64,000 nucleotides of DNA from the NCBI RefSeq assembly GCF_029846235.1, contig NZ_JARVWP010000001.1, forward strand, positions 434,001 through 498,000. The letters run 5' to 3'. This document shows positions 1-8,496 of this stretch, one piece after another. Positions within the stretch are counted from its first letter, which is position 1. The number at the start of each line of letters is the position of its first letter. The notes beneath the pieces were generated by a model, which had not been told where the DNA came from, searched no databases, and saw only the letters and a list, made by a program, of their open reading frames with translations. A program made the translations under genes and the position numbers. The stretch is from Bradyrhizobium sp. CER78 (GTDB lineage Bacteria; Pseudomonadota; Alphaproteobacteria; Rhizobiales; Xanthobacteraceae).

Positions 1-14
1 AGCAATAGCGCCCT

Positions 15-494
15 TCAGGGGATCGCGACCTCGCGGCGCGCCAGCGCCCGGATCAGCGAGTCTGTCCAGCCCGGAATCCAGGCTTGGAACTGGCTGTGCC
101 AGCGATCGGCATCGCCGGGCGCCGTATCGAGCTTGACCGACCATTCGATGAAGGTGCGGTTGCCCTCGATGATCGGGAGCAGGTGCATTGTGCCCTCATA
201 GCCGGTCGGTTTCGGTGCGTCCGCCCCGGTATCCTGCGGGAACGGCAGTGGCTCGATGCTGGCATAGGTCAGCGAATGCTGGGTGTCCGAGTGACCGGCA
301 AGGCGTTGCCTGACCCACAGCCCGAGATAGCAGAAGCGCCTGATCGCACCGATCTCGTCACCGCTCCTGTCGTCCTCGATCACGCTTTCGCTGACGCCGT
401 CGATATAGGCCGGATAGTTGTTGAAGTCGCGGATCAGCGACCACACCGTATCGAGCGGGTGATCGAGGACGGTGCTGTAATAGGCTCTGGTCAT
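15..494 (-). CDS. SRPBCC family (START-like, polyketide cyclase-type) protein
   Basis: A 159-residue protein that fits the SRPBCC helix-grip fold. The N-terminus (MTRAYYSTVLDHPLDTVW) matches the first strand and helix of polyketide cyclase/dehydrase-like proteins, and the end (WIPGWTDSLIRALARREV) is the long C-terminal helix that closes the hydrophobic pocket. The family binds small hydrophobic ligands; neither a catalytic role nor a ligand can be read from the sequence. The ATG at 494 was chosen because the domain begins there; the frame stays open upstream but codes nothing family-like. It is divergent from meaB, with 156 bases between the starts. No signal peptide is visible, so it is probably cytoplasmic. 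Confidence 0.75.
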   Translation of the reverse strand: MTRAYYSTVLDHPLDTVWSLIRDFNNYPAYIDGVSESVIEDDRSGDEIGAIRRFCYLGLWVRQRLAGHSDTQHSLTYASIEPLPFPQDTGADAPKPTGYEGTMHLLPIIEGNRTFIEWSVKLDTAPGDADRWHSQFQAWIPGWTDSLIRALARREVAIP

Positions 495-650
495 GGCAAG
501 CTCCGGAAGCTTGATCCGCGGTCGTGGCGGAACATCAGCCTGATCTAGCGAACGAACGTCGGGTTCACCCACCCGATTTCCGATCCCAACAATCGATCCG
601 GGATGACGGGGCACTCGGCTCTCGCCTGCAACAGGCGGCCGTTGTAAACC

Positions 651-1649
651 ATGGCCATGACTGCGCCGAAGACTGCCTCCCCCGACATCCACGCCCTCGC
701 CCAGCAGCTCCGCGCCGGCCACCGCGCCGCGCTGGCGCGGGCGATCACGCTGGTCGAGAGCCGGCGTGCCGACCACCAGGCCGCAGCGCGCGAGCTGGTG
801 CAGGCGCTATTGCCCGACACCGGCAAGGCGGTGCGGGTCGGCATCACCGGCTCGCCCGGCGTCGGCAAATCGACCACCATCGATGCGCTCGGCATGTTCC
901 TGATCGAGGGCGGCCACAAGGTCGCGGTGCTCGCGGTCGATCCCTCCTCCGCGCGCACCGGCGGCTCGATCCTCGGCGACAAGACCCGGATGGCGCGGCT
1001 CGCCATGTCCGACGCCGCGTTTATCCGCCCCTCGCCTTCGTCAGGCACGCTCGGCGGCGTCGCGGCGAAAACCCGCGAAGCGATGCTGTTGTGCGAAGCC
1101 GCCGGCTTCGACGTCGTGCTGGTCGAGACCGTCGGCATCGGCCAGTCCGAGACCGCAGTCTGCGACATGACCGATTTCTTCCTGGCGCTGATGCTGCCGG
1201 GCGCCGGCGACGAGTTGCAGGGCATCAAGAAGGGCCTCGTAGAGCTCGCCGACATGATCGCGATCAACAAGGCCGACGGCGACAACCTCAAGCGCGCCAA
1301 TCTCGCCGCCGCCGACTATCGCAGCGCGCTGCACATCCTGGCGCCGCGCTCCGAGCACTGGCATCCGCCGGTCGAGACTTATTCCGCGCTGACCGGCGCC
1401 GGGCTCGACAAGCTCTGGCAGAAGATCCTCGACCACCGCACCGCGATGAACGCCTCGGGCGAGTTCGCAAGCCGCCGCCGGGAGCAGCAGGTTAAGTGGA
1501 TGTGGTCGATGCTGGAGAGCCGGATGATGGCGCGGCTGCGCTCGGACACGGCGATCCGCGCCAAGGTGAAGAAGATGGAGGCCGAGGTCGCCGGCGGCCG
1601 CATCTCGCCCGCGGTCGCCGCCGAGCAAATCGCGGAGATGCTGCATTGA
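651..1649 (+). CDS. meaB: Methylmalonyl-CoA mutase-associated GTPase MeaB (ArgK-like)
   Basis: A 332-residue G3E-class P-loop GTPase. Walker A is GSPGVGKST (about residues 67-75), followed by DPSS (98-101), the switch-type ETVGIGQSE (159-167) and the NKAD guanine-specificity motif (206-209). MeaB proteins chaperone adenosylcobalamin loading and protect methylmalonyl-CoA mutase from inactivation, so the role is in propionyl-CoA/methylmalonyl-CoA metabolism. The mutase genes are not in this window. The ATG at 651 is used; a second in-frame ATG lies at 657. The stop overlaps the TTG start of the following peptidase, which suggests co-transcription. Length is normal for the family. Confidence 0.92.
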   Translation: MAMTAPKTASPDIHALAQQLRAGHRAALARAITLVESRRADHQAAARELVQALLPDTGKAVRVGITGSPGVGKSTTIDALGMFLIEGGHKVAVLAVDPSSARTGGSILGDKTRMARLAMSDAAFIRPSPSSGTLGGVAAKTREAMLLCEAAGFDVVLVETVGIGQSETAVCDMTDFFLALMLPGAGDELQGIKKGLVELADMIAINKADGDNLKRANLAAADYRSALHILAPRSEHWHPPVETYSALTGAGLDKLWQKILDHRTAMNASGEFASRRREQQVKWMWSMLESRMMARLRSDTAIRAKVKKMEAEVAGGRISPAVAAEQIAEMLH

Positions 1650-2293
1650 GCGGGAAGCTGCGCATCCTCGTCACCGGCTTCGGGCCGTTCCCGGGTGCGC
1701 CGTTCAATCCGACCATGCCGCTGGTAAAGCGGCTGATCGCTCTGCGCCGCCCGGCCTTCGACGACGTTACGCTGTCGAGCCACATCTTCGACGTCACCTA
1801 CGCGGCCGTCGATCGCGAATTGCCGGAGCTGATCGCAAGCCATCGCCCGCAGGCGCTATTGATGTTCGGCCTCGCCGGTCGCAGCGCTCATCTGCGGATC
1901 GAAAGCCGCGCCCGCAACGCGGTGACGACGCGGTTTCCCGACGCCGGCCGCCAGCATGCGCGCAAGGGATCGATCGCAGGCGGTGCCGATGCGATGATGT
2001 TCGGGTCGCACAGCGAAAGGTTGCTGCGGGCGGCGCTGGCGACGGGCATCGATGCACGCGCATCGCGCGATGCCGGCAGCTATCTCTGCAACTACCTGAG
2101 CTGGCGCGCGATCGAGGCTGTGAACGGCGATAACGGCTTGCACCTTGCGCAATTCGTCCACGTTCCGCCGCTTGCCCACGACGGAACGGCTGCAGCGGGC
2201 AAATCGTCCATCACGCTGGAAGCGCTGGTCGATGCCGGCGAAGCCATGCTCCTGGAGTTCGTGAAACTGACGCGGCAGGCCGTGCGCGCGTGA
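1646..2293 (+). CDS. pcp: Pyroglutamyl-peptidase I (peptidase C15)
   Basis: A cysteine peptidase of family C15 that removes N-terminal pyroglutamate from peptides in the cytoplasm. The N-terminus (KLRILVTGFGPFPGAPFNP) is diagnostic. The expected catalytic triad is visible: Glu in LRIESRARN, Cys in DAGSYLCNYLS and His in QFVHVPPL. The start is a TTG at 1646 that overlaps the meaB stop (TTGA); it gives 215 residues, the usual family length, and no ATG lies between it and the conserved first strand. Longer in-frame starts fall inside meaB and add non-homologous sequence. It is probably translationally coupled to meaB. Confidence 0.85.
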   Translation: MSGKLRILVTGFGPFPGAPFNPTMPLVKRLIALRRPAFDDVTLSSHIFDVTYAAVDRELPELIASHRPQALLMFGLAGRSAHLRIESRARNAVTTRFPDAGRQHARKGSIAGGADAMMFGSHSERLLRAALATGIDARASRDAGSYLCNYLSWRAIEAVNGDNGLHLAQFVHVPPLAHDGTAAAGKSSITLEALVDAGEAMLLEFVKLTRQAVRA

Positions 2294-2586
2294 GCTAGAT
2301 GGATTGGACGATGTAAGTGTCGCGAGAATGCAGCGGATGATCCGCAGCTCGCGCAACATACTCGCTGTCGTCCTGGCGAAGCAATCCATTTTGCCACAAG
2401 CGGAGAAATCGATCGCTTCGTCGCTATCCCTCCCCGCAACGACGGCGGAGAGCCATCAGTTCCACCCGCGATTAACCCTACCGCCAACTATCGCCCGGCT
2501 GCGGCGGCGTGTTCACCATGCCGCTCCGCATTTCGCGCTACCACTCGACTCGCGAACGTCACCGCTCGCGAATGTTTGCGAGGGCC

Positions 2587-3963
2587 ATGCCCATGGACGT
2601 CAACCGCCGCCATCTGATCGGAGCATCCGCCGCCGGCGCAGCCGGCGCGCTGGCGATGTCGCCGGATGCGGTGCGCGCCGCGCAATCTGCCGGCTCGCTC
2701 GGCCGCGACGTCACGCAGTATGGCGTCCGACCCGGCAGCCCCGACGATCAGACCCGCAACCTGCAACGCGCGATCGATGATGCCGCGCGCGCGCAGGTGC
2801 CGCTGGCGTTCCCGCCCGGCGTCTACCGCAGCGGGCTATTGCGGCTGGCGCCCGGCAGCCAGCTGATTGGCGTGCGCGGCGCGAGCCGGCTGGTGTTCAA
2901 CGGCGGTGCCTCGCTGCTGGAGGCCGAAGGCGCCGGCGGCATTGTCCTCATGGGCCTCACCTTCGACGGCGGCAACGTCCCGCTGCCGGCGCGGCGCGGC
3001 CTTGTGCATTGCCTGGCCGGCCGCGACATCCGCATCACCGATTGCCAGGTCACCGGCAGCGGCGGCAGCGGCATCTGGTTCGAGCAGATGTCGGGCGACG
3101 TCAGCAACAACGTCTTCATCGGCATCGCATCGACGGCATTGGTGTCGTTCGACGCGCTCGGCCTGATCGTCTCGCGCAACACCATCAAGGGCACCAGCGA
3201 CAACGGCATCGAGATCCTGCGCACCGCGATCGGCGACGACGGCTCGATCGTCGCCGACAACCGCATCGAGGACATCAAGGCCGGCCCCGGCGGCTCCGGT
3301 CAGTACGGCAACGCCATCAACGCCTTCCGCGCCGGCAACGTGATCGTGCGCGGCAACCGCATCAGCAATTGCGACTTCTCGGCGGTGCGCGGCAACTCCG
3401 CCTCCAACATCCACATCACCGACAACAGCGTCAGCAATGTCCGCGAGGTCGCGCTCTACTCGGAGTTCTCGTTCGAGGCCGCTGTGATCGCCAACAACAC
3501 GGTCGACGGCGCCGCGATCGGCGTCTCGGTGTGCAATTTCAACGAAGGCGGCCGCATCGCAGTGGTCCAGGGCAACATCATCCGCAATCTGTTGCCGAAG
3601 CGCCCCGTTGGCACCGATCCGAACGACGGGGCCGGCATCGGCATCTATGTCGAGGCCGACAGCACCGTCACCGGCAATGTGATCGAGAACGCGCCGACCT
3701 TCGGCATCGTCGCCGGCTGGGGCAAGTACCTGCGCGACGTCGCGATATCGGGCAATGTCGTCCGCAACACGCCGATCGGAATCGGCGTCTCGGTGGTGCC
3801 GGGCGCAGGCTCCGCGCTGATCAACAACAACATGATCTCGGAAACCCCGCGCGGCGCAGTAGTCGGGCTCGACCACGCCCGCCCCGTTACGTCAGACCTG
3901 TCGGCGGCCGGCGCCCAGCAATATGCGCAGCTCGTGGTCGGCGCCAACGCGGTGCGGCGCTAG
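2587..3963 (+). CDS. Tat-exported parallel beta-helix repeat protein (TIGR03808-like)
   Basis: A 458-residue protein with a twin-arginine signal (NRRHLIG near residues 6-12, then an Ala/Gly-rich hydrophobic stretch ending AMSPDAVRAAQSA). The body is a string of short repeats with regularly spaced N and G (ISRNTIKG, IVADNRIEDI, IVRGNRISNC, IHITDNSVSN, VIANNTVDGA, VQGNIIRNL, VTGNVIENA, AISGNVVRNT), the pattern of a right-handed parallel beta-helix. This matches the twin-arginine-translocated repeat family TIGR03808 of Rhizobiales; the biochemical role is unknown, though the fold is common in polysaccharide-active proteins. The ATG at 2587 precedes the signal peptide directly; an ATG at 2593 is also possible. 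A small partner gene (3990-4484) converges on it. Confidence 0.8.
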   Translation: MPMDVNRRHLIGASAAGAAGALAMSPDAVRAAQSAGSLGRDVTQYGVRPGSPDDQTRNLQRAIDDAARAQVPLAFPPGVYRSGLLRLAPGSQLIGVRGASRLVFNGGASLLEAEGAGGIVLMGLTFDGGNVPLPARRGLVHCLAGRDIRITDCQVTGSGGSGIWFEQMSGDVSNNVFIGIASTALVSFDALGLIVSRNTIKGTSDNGIEILRTAIGDDGSIVADNRIEDIKAGPGGSGQYGNAINAFRAGNVIVRGNRISNCDFSAVRGNSASNIHITDNSVSNVREVALYSEFSFEAAVIANNTVDGAAIGVSVCNFNEGGRIAVVQGNIIRNLLPKRPVGTDPNDGAGIGIYVEADSTVTGNVIENAPTFGIVAGWGKYLRDVAISGNVVRNTPIGIGVSVVPGAGSALINNNMISETPRGAVVGLDHARPVTSDLSAAGAQQYAQLVVGANAVRR

Positions 3964-3989
3964 AGGTCGATCCGGAACAGTGCGTCCGC

Positions 3990-4484
3990 CTACAGCGCGT
4001 TGCGCAGCAGCGGATAGCGTCGCTGGATGGTGTCGAGGTCAAGCACCGGCGGCGGCATCACCGGAGGGGGCATCTCCAGCGGCGGCGCGTCGGCGACCAC
4101 GGGCGGCTGCTCAAGCACCTCGGCCGCCGTCTCAAACGCGGCAGCAACCGCGGTCATCGCAGCCTCCGCCAGGGTCGCGGCCTCCGCGCGGCGCTCCGGC
4201 ATCGGCGAGATATCGGGCGGCGGCAGCTTCGACTTGCCACGACCGAGCCAGGACAGGTCGATCGGCGAATTTTCGAGCGAGGCTTCGCGGGTCAGCAATT
4301 CCCGCCAGATGTCGACCGCCGCTCGCGCTTCCCTGATGTTCTCGAGAAAGGCCTGCTCGCTGTGATAGCGGCGCCAGCGTCCGGTCTCGAACAGCTCGTT
4401 GAGGTGCTCCAGCCTTTGCTCGGCGAGGTTGCACCAGCGCGCAACGATCTCCTGGCCTCTGGCCACGTCGGTCCGATGTGTCAT
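3990..4484 (-). CDS. TIGR03809-like hypothetical protein next to the beta-helix protein
   Basis: A 164-residue protein that begins MTHRTDVARGQEIVARWC and has an amphipathic helical N-terminal half with WRRYHSEQAFLENIREARAAVDIWRELL. A proline-rich C-terminal segment (PPLEMPPPVMPPPVLDLDTIQRRYPLL) follows. From memory this fits the small family TIGR03809 that accompanies TIGR03808 in Rhizobiales; the function is unknown. No signal peptide or membrane segment is seen. The ATG at 4484 is preferred because sequence upstream of it is Arg-rich and unlike the family. It converges on the beta-helix gene with 26 bases between the stops, so the two are not co-transcribed. Confidence 0.65.
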   Translation of the reverse strand: MTHRTDVARGQEIVARWCNLAEQRLEHLNELFETGRWRRYHSEQAFLENIREARAAVDIWRELLTREASLENSPIDLSWLGRGKSKLPPPDISPMPERRAEAATLAEAAMTAVAAAFETAAEVLEQPPVVADAPPLEMPPPVMPPPVLDLDTIQRRYPLLRNAL

Positions 4485-5045
4485 TGAATTTGCCCGCAGG
4501 GAAAGAAACGGACGCAGACGCAACCGAACCGAATCAACTGGACGTGACACTGATATTCTGTGGAAAAGGTAAATAAAGTCTAACTAAATTCTTAATCGGC
4601 GGCGGGCGATCAAAGAAGTCCGCTCTACTACGGAGTTTCTTGAGCGAACCTTCGTCAAGTCATCGACTTGCATGATGGCGATGCGCGTCGCTTGCCGACG
4701 CGGCGCAGCCAGATGATCCACAGCAAATCGGTGCGGCCATCGCGCCCCGTGATGCCCTCGCGATCACGCCGTGCAGCGTCGGATGCGTTAGCCGCGTTCG
4801 GTCAGTCGGTCGTGCAAGGTACCCCCTAAAATGAAAGACCCGTCCGGGGGGACAACCGGACGGGTCAAAGCCATATGGGCGCTTGGGGTGGATGGGCGCT
4901 CGCGCCTGATATAGCCGGGGAGGGATAAACCGCTCCCACACACATAAGTCGTGAGAGGAAGGCGGACGTTCAAATCGTCGGCGATTTTTTTAACCTTTTC
5001 GCCGCCCGGTTCCATCGCACCGCTGCAGGCGTCCGGCGCCGAAAA
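4485..5045. other. Intergenic region of 561 bases without a supported gene
   Basis: This stretch lies between the TIGR03809-like gene and the subtilase gene. Short open frames exist on the minus strand but show no ribosome site, codon pattern or family resemblance. The only clear structure is an 11-bp-arm hairpin at 4837-4866, recorded separately. The first 120 bases next to the TIGR03809-like start are A/T-richer than the surroundings and probably hold its promoter. Confidence 0.5.
4837..4866 (-). terminator. Hairpin with T-rich tail on the minus strand; candidate terminator or sRNA 3' end
   Basis: Perfect 11-bp arms GACCCGTCCGG (4837-4847) and CCGGACGGGTC (4856-4866) enclose an 8-base loop. 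Read on the minus strand the stem is followed by TTTCATTTTA, a weak U-tract. It lies 180 bases past the subtilase stop, so it could end that operon's transcript or an independent small RNA. Confidence 0.5.
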
Positions 5046-6722
5046 TCACTGCGCCGCCCGGTGATTTGCAGCGGAATCATCAGATGCGACCGACGGCGCG
5101 GCGTCATTCAACGCGCGGCTCACGGAAGTGTTATTGCCGTCCGGCGTCGGCGCGGGCTGCGGCGGTTTGTCCACCGCCGACGCGACCGGTGCGCTGGTCG
5201 CCGCGATCACCGCGGCAAGTGCGTCCGCCTCCCCGGCCCCGAACAGATCGTCGCGCCCAAGTGTCCCGAGATCGCGGGCTGTGCTGGTCAGGACCTTCCG
5301 CACGTCGGCGGGCTTCAACGCCGGACCGCGCTCCAGCACCAGCGCCGCGATACCGCTGACGAACGCGGCCGAAAACGAGGTGCCCGACATCAGCTGGTAC
5401 TTGCCGTCCGGCACCGGCACGAGGAGGTCGGCGCCCGGTGCCGCCAGCGCGACATAGCTGCCGCGGTTCGATGCCGCCATCAGCCGGTCGCTGGCATCGA
5501 TGCCGCTTACCGCGATCACGTCGGGATAGGCGGCCGGATACAGCGGCGGCGATTTCGCGCCGGCATTGCCGGCCGCGGCGACCAGCACGACGTCCCTCGC
5601 CGCAGTGGCGGCCACCGCGCGCTCGACAAGTGCGTCCTTCGGTCCGGCAAAGCTCATGTTCACGATCTGCGCGCCGTGCGCCACCGCGTAGTCGAAGCTC
5701 CTGAGGATGACATAGGAGGTGCTCTCGGCGCCGCCGGCAACTGCACCGAAGGCGCGGATCGCCAGGATCCGCACTTCCGGCGCGCTCCCCGTCAGCCTTA
5801 TGCGCGCGGCGATTGCGCCGGCGATGGCGGTGCCGTGGGCATGCGGGCCATCCTTGCTGCCGAGCGCATCGAAGGTGTCCGCGACCGTGTTCGCCAGCTC
5901 CGGATGGGCGGCGTCAATTCCGGAATCGATGACGGCGATGGTGACATTCATTCCGCGCGCCAGCCTGTGCGCCTCGGGCAGATGCAGCTGCGTCTGCGCG
6001 TATTGCGCCGGATCATTGCCGCCCGATGGCTTCTGGTCCTGGAGCGCGTAACGGTAGTTCGGTTGCACCGAGCGGACGCTGCTATCGTTTGCGAATTCGC
6101 GGCTCACGGCATCGGCCGAGCGATCGCCGGCCATGCGGAACAGGCCGATGGTCGCCCCCAGCAACGGGATATTCTGCGAGGCGATCCGCCTTAGGCCATG
6201 GCGGCGCGCGAGCGCATCGGTCTGGGCCTCGGTCAAGGCGCCGTCGATCTCCGCCACGAGCTCGTTCGGCACGGTTCGCTTGCCCGCCACGTCCTGTGCG
6301 CGCGTGCCGCCACCGCCGGGCCTGCCCTTCCTCGCCGCGCCCTTGCCGCCACCGTTGCCGGCGACCGTCCGGTCGGAGCATTGGCCGCGGTCGCCGTCGT
6401 TGCAGCCGGCGGAGAAACGGGGTGTGTAGTGTGGCGACCGCATTCCCGATCGCGGCCCCTCGTCGGTCCAGGACCCAACCGGGCCGCGGTCGGCCGACAG
6501 CGGTGTGCGGCCGGCCATGCCGCCGAACCCGCCTATGGTGTTGCCCCCGGCCCTGCTGATGCCGGGATTGACCCGCGCGCCGAGCGACATTTGTGGCCCG
6601 CCGCCAACAGGCGATCGCATGAAATTCTGGGCGTAGGCCGAAGGGGACAGGCAAACCAGCAGCAACGCCGCGGCCGCGACGGCCGCTCTGTTCGTCGATC
6701 TGGTCCGGCCGTTGGCGGTCAT
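5046..6722 (-). CDS. Subtilisin-like serine protease (S8) with I9-type propeptide
   Basis: A 558-residue exported protease. A signal peptide (about 1-31, ending SPSAYA) is followed by a Gly/Arg-rich linker (32-150), an I9-like propeptide (about 152-226, ELVAEIDGALTEAQTDALAR to VRSVQPNYRYALQ) and the S8 catalytic domain. The triad is complete: Asp266 in AVIDSGID, His296 in HAHGTAIAG and Ser449 in MSGTSFSAA, with the oxyanion Asn386 in AAAGNAG. The ATG at 6722 immediately precedes the signal peptide. It is the third gene of a minus-strand unit, 37 bases after the anti-sigma stop. I infer that it processes a periplasmic or surface substrate, possibly the anti-sigma factor. A disordered Ala/Pro-rich tail follows the catalytic domain. 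Confidence 0.88.
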   Translation of the reverse strand: MTANGRTRSTNRAAVAAAALLLVCLSPSAYAQNFMRSPVGGGPQMSLGARVNPGISRAGGNTIGGFGGMAGRTPLSADRGPVGSWTDEGPRSGMRSPHYTPRFSAGCNDGDRGQCSDRTVAGNGGGKGAARKGRPGGGGTRAQDVAGKRTVPNELVAEIDGALTEAQTDALARRHGLRRIASQNIPLLGATIGLFRMAGDRSADAVSREFANDSSVRSVQPNYRYALQDQKPSGGNDPAQYAQTQLHLPEAHRLARGMNVTIAVIDSGIDAAHPELANTVADTFDALGSKDGPHAHGTAIAGAIAARIRLTGSAPEVRILAIRAFGAVAGGAESTSYVILRSFDYAVAHGAQIVNMSFAGPKDALVERAVAATAARDVVLVAAAGNAGAKSPPLYPAAYPDVIAVSGIDASDRLMAASNRGSYVALAAPGADLLVPVPDGKYQLMSGTSFSAAFVSGIAALVLERGPALKPADVRKVLTSTARDLGTLGRDDLFGAGEADALAAVIAATSAPVASAVDKPPQPAPTPDGNNTSVSRALNDAAPSVASDDSAANHRAAQ

Positions 6723-6759
6723 CGTGACCTCAAGTCGGCGCAGAACCGTCAGCCGCAGT

Positions 6760-7512
6760 CTACGGCGTCTCCACCGCGAGGCTGACGATCTTCTCTTTCT
6801 GCAAACGGGCAATCAGCGACGCGACGCTGTCCTTGTCCATCGCGCGGAACTGCAGCCGGAACATGCCGCCCTTCCCGTCGACGATCGAGCCCTGGTAATT
6901 CTCCAGCAGCGACGTGATGTCGGCGATCCTGGCATCCGGCGTGAAGCGCACCAACAGCCGCGTCGGCGTGGCTGCCACGCTGGCAGCGAGGTCGCGGGTG
7001 ATCGGCGCACTCGGGGCTGCGCTAGGCGCAATGGCCGCGCTCGGCGCGCTGCGCTGTTCGGCGACATCGAGCGAGGCGGTCTGGAACGAGGCCGGCTGGC
7101 TGCGCATCAGCACCGCGCCGATCACGGCGGCCTGCAACAGCACCACGAGCGCGCCGAGGCTCGACGACCACGCTAGCGTCCGCGGCGACAATTTCGAAAA
7201 GAACTCCGAGATCCCGGCCGACATGCGCGCGCCCGCCGACGGCTTGCGCTCCGGCTCGGCATCGATCGCGGCAAACAGCTTCTGCATGGCGCGCGCGGAG
7301 GGCGCACCGAGGCTCTCGTTGAGGCCGATGGTCTCGGCATATTCCTCGCGGATGACGGCGTACTGCCGGGCGAGCTCCGGGTCGGAGGCGAGCGCGTCCT
7401 CGACGCGGCGCGCGTCACGCGCATTCAGCGTGCCGGCCGCGTGCCAGGGCAGCAGCATCTCGACATCGTCAGGTTCTTGACCCCGCACCTTCTTGTTGCT
7501 CGCAGCCATCAT
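6760..7512 (-). CDS. Membrane anti-sigma factor with periplasmic I9-like C-terminal domain
   Basis: A 250-residue protein. The cytoplasmic N-terminus (DDVEMLLPWHAAGTLNARDA, then a helical segment to about 85) resembles anti-sigma domains that lack the full zinc motif. One transmembrane helix lies at about 114-136. A low-complexity Ala/Pro/Ser linker leads to a compact periplasmic domain (184-247, LLVRFTPDARIADITSLLEN to IVSLAVETP) whose pattern resembles the propeptide of the downstream subtilase. The ATG at 7512 overlaps the sigma-factor stop as ATGA, the usual coupling for these pairs; a TTG at 7518 is also possible. It presumably holds the ECF sigma factor at the membrane until a periplasmic signal releases it. 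Confidence 0.82.
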   Translation of the reverse strand: MMAASNKKVRGQEPDDVEMLLPWHAAGTLNARDARRVEDALASDPELARQYAVIREEYAETIGLNESLGAPSARAMQKLFAAIDAEPERKPSAGARMSAGISEFFSKLSPRTLAWSSSLGALVVLLQAAVIGAVLMRSQPASFQTASLDVAEQRSAPSAAIAPSAAPSAPITRDLAASVAATPTRLLVRFTPDARIADITSLLENYQGSIVDGKGGMFRLQFRAMDKDSVASLIARLQKEKIVSLAVETP

Positions 7513-8078
7513 GGCCAACCTCGCTCGACACCGGCTGCCTTCAGCAACTCGGCAAGTTTCTTGCGCGCATAGAACAGGCGCGTCTTCACGGTGTTCTCCG
7601 GAATCCCGACGATCTCAGCGACGTCTTCCACGGATTTCTCGTGATAGTAGACAAGATCGACGATCTCCCGGTGTTCCGCTGACAGTCCCGTCAGGCACTT
7701 ACGCAGCGTCGCGCCGGTGTCCTTCTTCTGCACTACCGTTTCCGGATCGTCGGACGTATCCTCGATCGCGTTCGCGGCCTCATCGTCCAGTTCGGCGTCC
7801 TTCCTTCGCCGCAGCGAAGACAACGCCTTGAACCGGGTAATCGCCAGAAGCCAGGTTGAAACGGCGGATCGTCCCTCAAACTTGCCCGCCTGACGCCACA
7901 CGTCCAGAAAGACCTCGCTGATGAGGTCCTCCGCCACCTGTTCGTCCCGCACGAGCCGAAGCCCGAAGCGGTACACCCTGACATGATGCCGTCCGTACAG
8001 CACCTGCATGGCGAGCCGGTCGCCTTGAGCGATCCGAGCGATCAGAACCTCGTCTGAAGCCGCCTGTGTCGCGCTCAA
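7509..8078 (-). CDS. ECF-type RNA polymerase sigma factor
   Basis: A 189-residue sigma-70 family factor with only regions 2 and 4. Region 2 spans about 25-95 (YRFGLRLVRDEQVAEDLISE, FLDVWRQAGKFEGRSAVSTW, ITRFKALSSLRRRK). Region 4 spans about 130-180 (LTGLSAEHREIVDLVYYHEK, IVGIPENTVKTRLFYARKKL). It is the first gene of the sigma/anti-sigma/subtilase unit and overlaps the anti-sigma gene by four bases. The only start before region 2 is a TTG at 8078, since no ATG or GTG occurs in frame between the upstream stop and residue 20. The regulon is unknown; these operons are usually autoregulated, but no promoter motif could be assigned. Confidence 0.9.
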   Translation of the reverse strand: MSATQAASDEVLIARIAQGDRLAMQVLYGRHHVRVYRFGLRLVRDEQVAEDLISEVFLDVWRQAGKFEGRSAVSTWLLAITRFKALSSLRRRKDAELDDEAANAIEDTSDDPETVVQKKDTGATLRKCLTGLSAEHREIVDLVYYHEKSVEDVAEIVGIPENTVKTRLFYARKKLAELLKAAGVERGWP

Positions 8079-8496
8079 TGGCCGTCTCGCAAAGTTGGTC
8101 TGAGGGGGGTGGCGCGTGGTTCGACGCGAGAGCCAAGATTCTTCACATTACGGCAATGTCCAGACCGCATGTGTGATCTATGACACAGTCGACGATCCGA
8201 ATGAGGAAAAATCGCCAGAGACTCGACAAGCGGTATCATAACACCAAAAACTCTCGCGGACGCCCACCGTCCGGCCGGACCATATCAAGCCTAGGCCGGC
8301 AAGCCAGCGCCGTTGCGAAGGCTGCATCGGCGCGAGCTCGCGGCAGGCGCGCTCCCGATCCCTCCCGGTGAACGGATTCCCCTTATGAAACAAGGGTGAT
8401 GACCGGGTTCCACCGGAGTAGATTCGGTTCCGAAAGATACCAAACCTAAAGGCTTTCCCACTTAGATTTTCGCCGGATTTCACCAATGGCGAGACC
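8079..8496. other. Divergent intergenic region (418 bases) between ECF sigma and diguanylate cyclase
   Basis: No gene is supported. It must contain promoters for both the minus-strand sigma operon and the plus-strand diguanylate cyclase. A short inverted pair CCCTT/AAGGG (8380-8396) lies about 100 bases before the cyclase start. No recognised sigma-factor motif stands out. Confidence 0.5.

Noticed and set aside
4660..5015. Short minus-strand open frames between the subtilase and the TIGR03809-like gene
   Set aside because: They overlap each other and a hairpin, lack ribosome sites and show no recognisable protein pattern.
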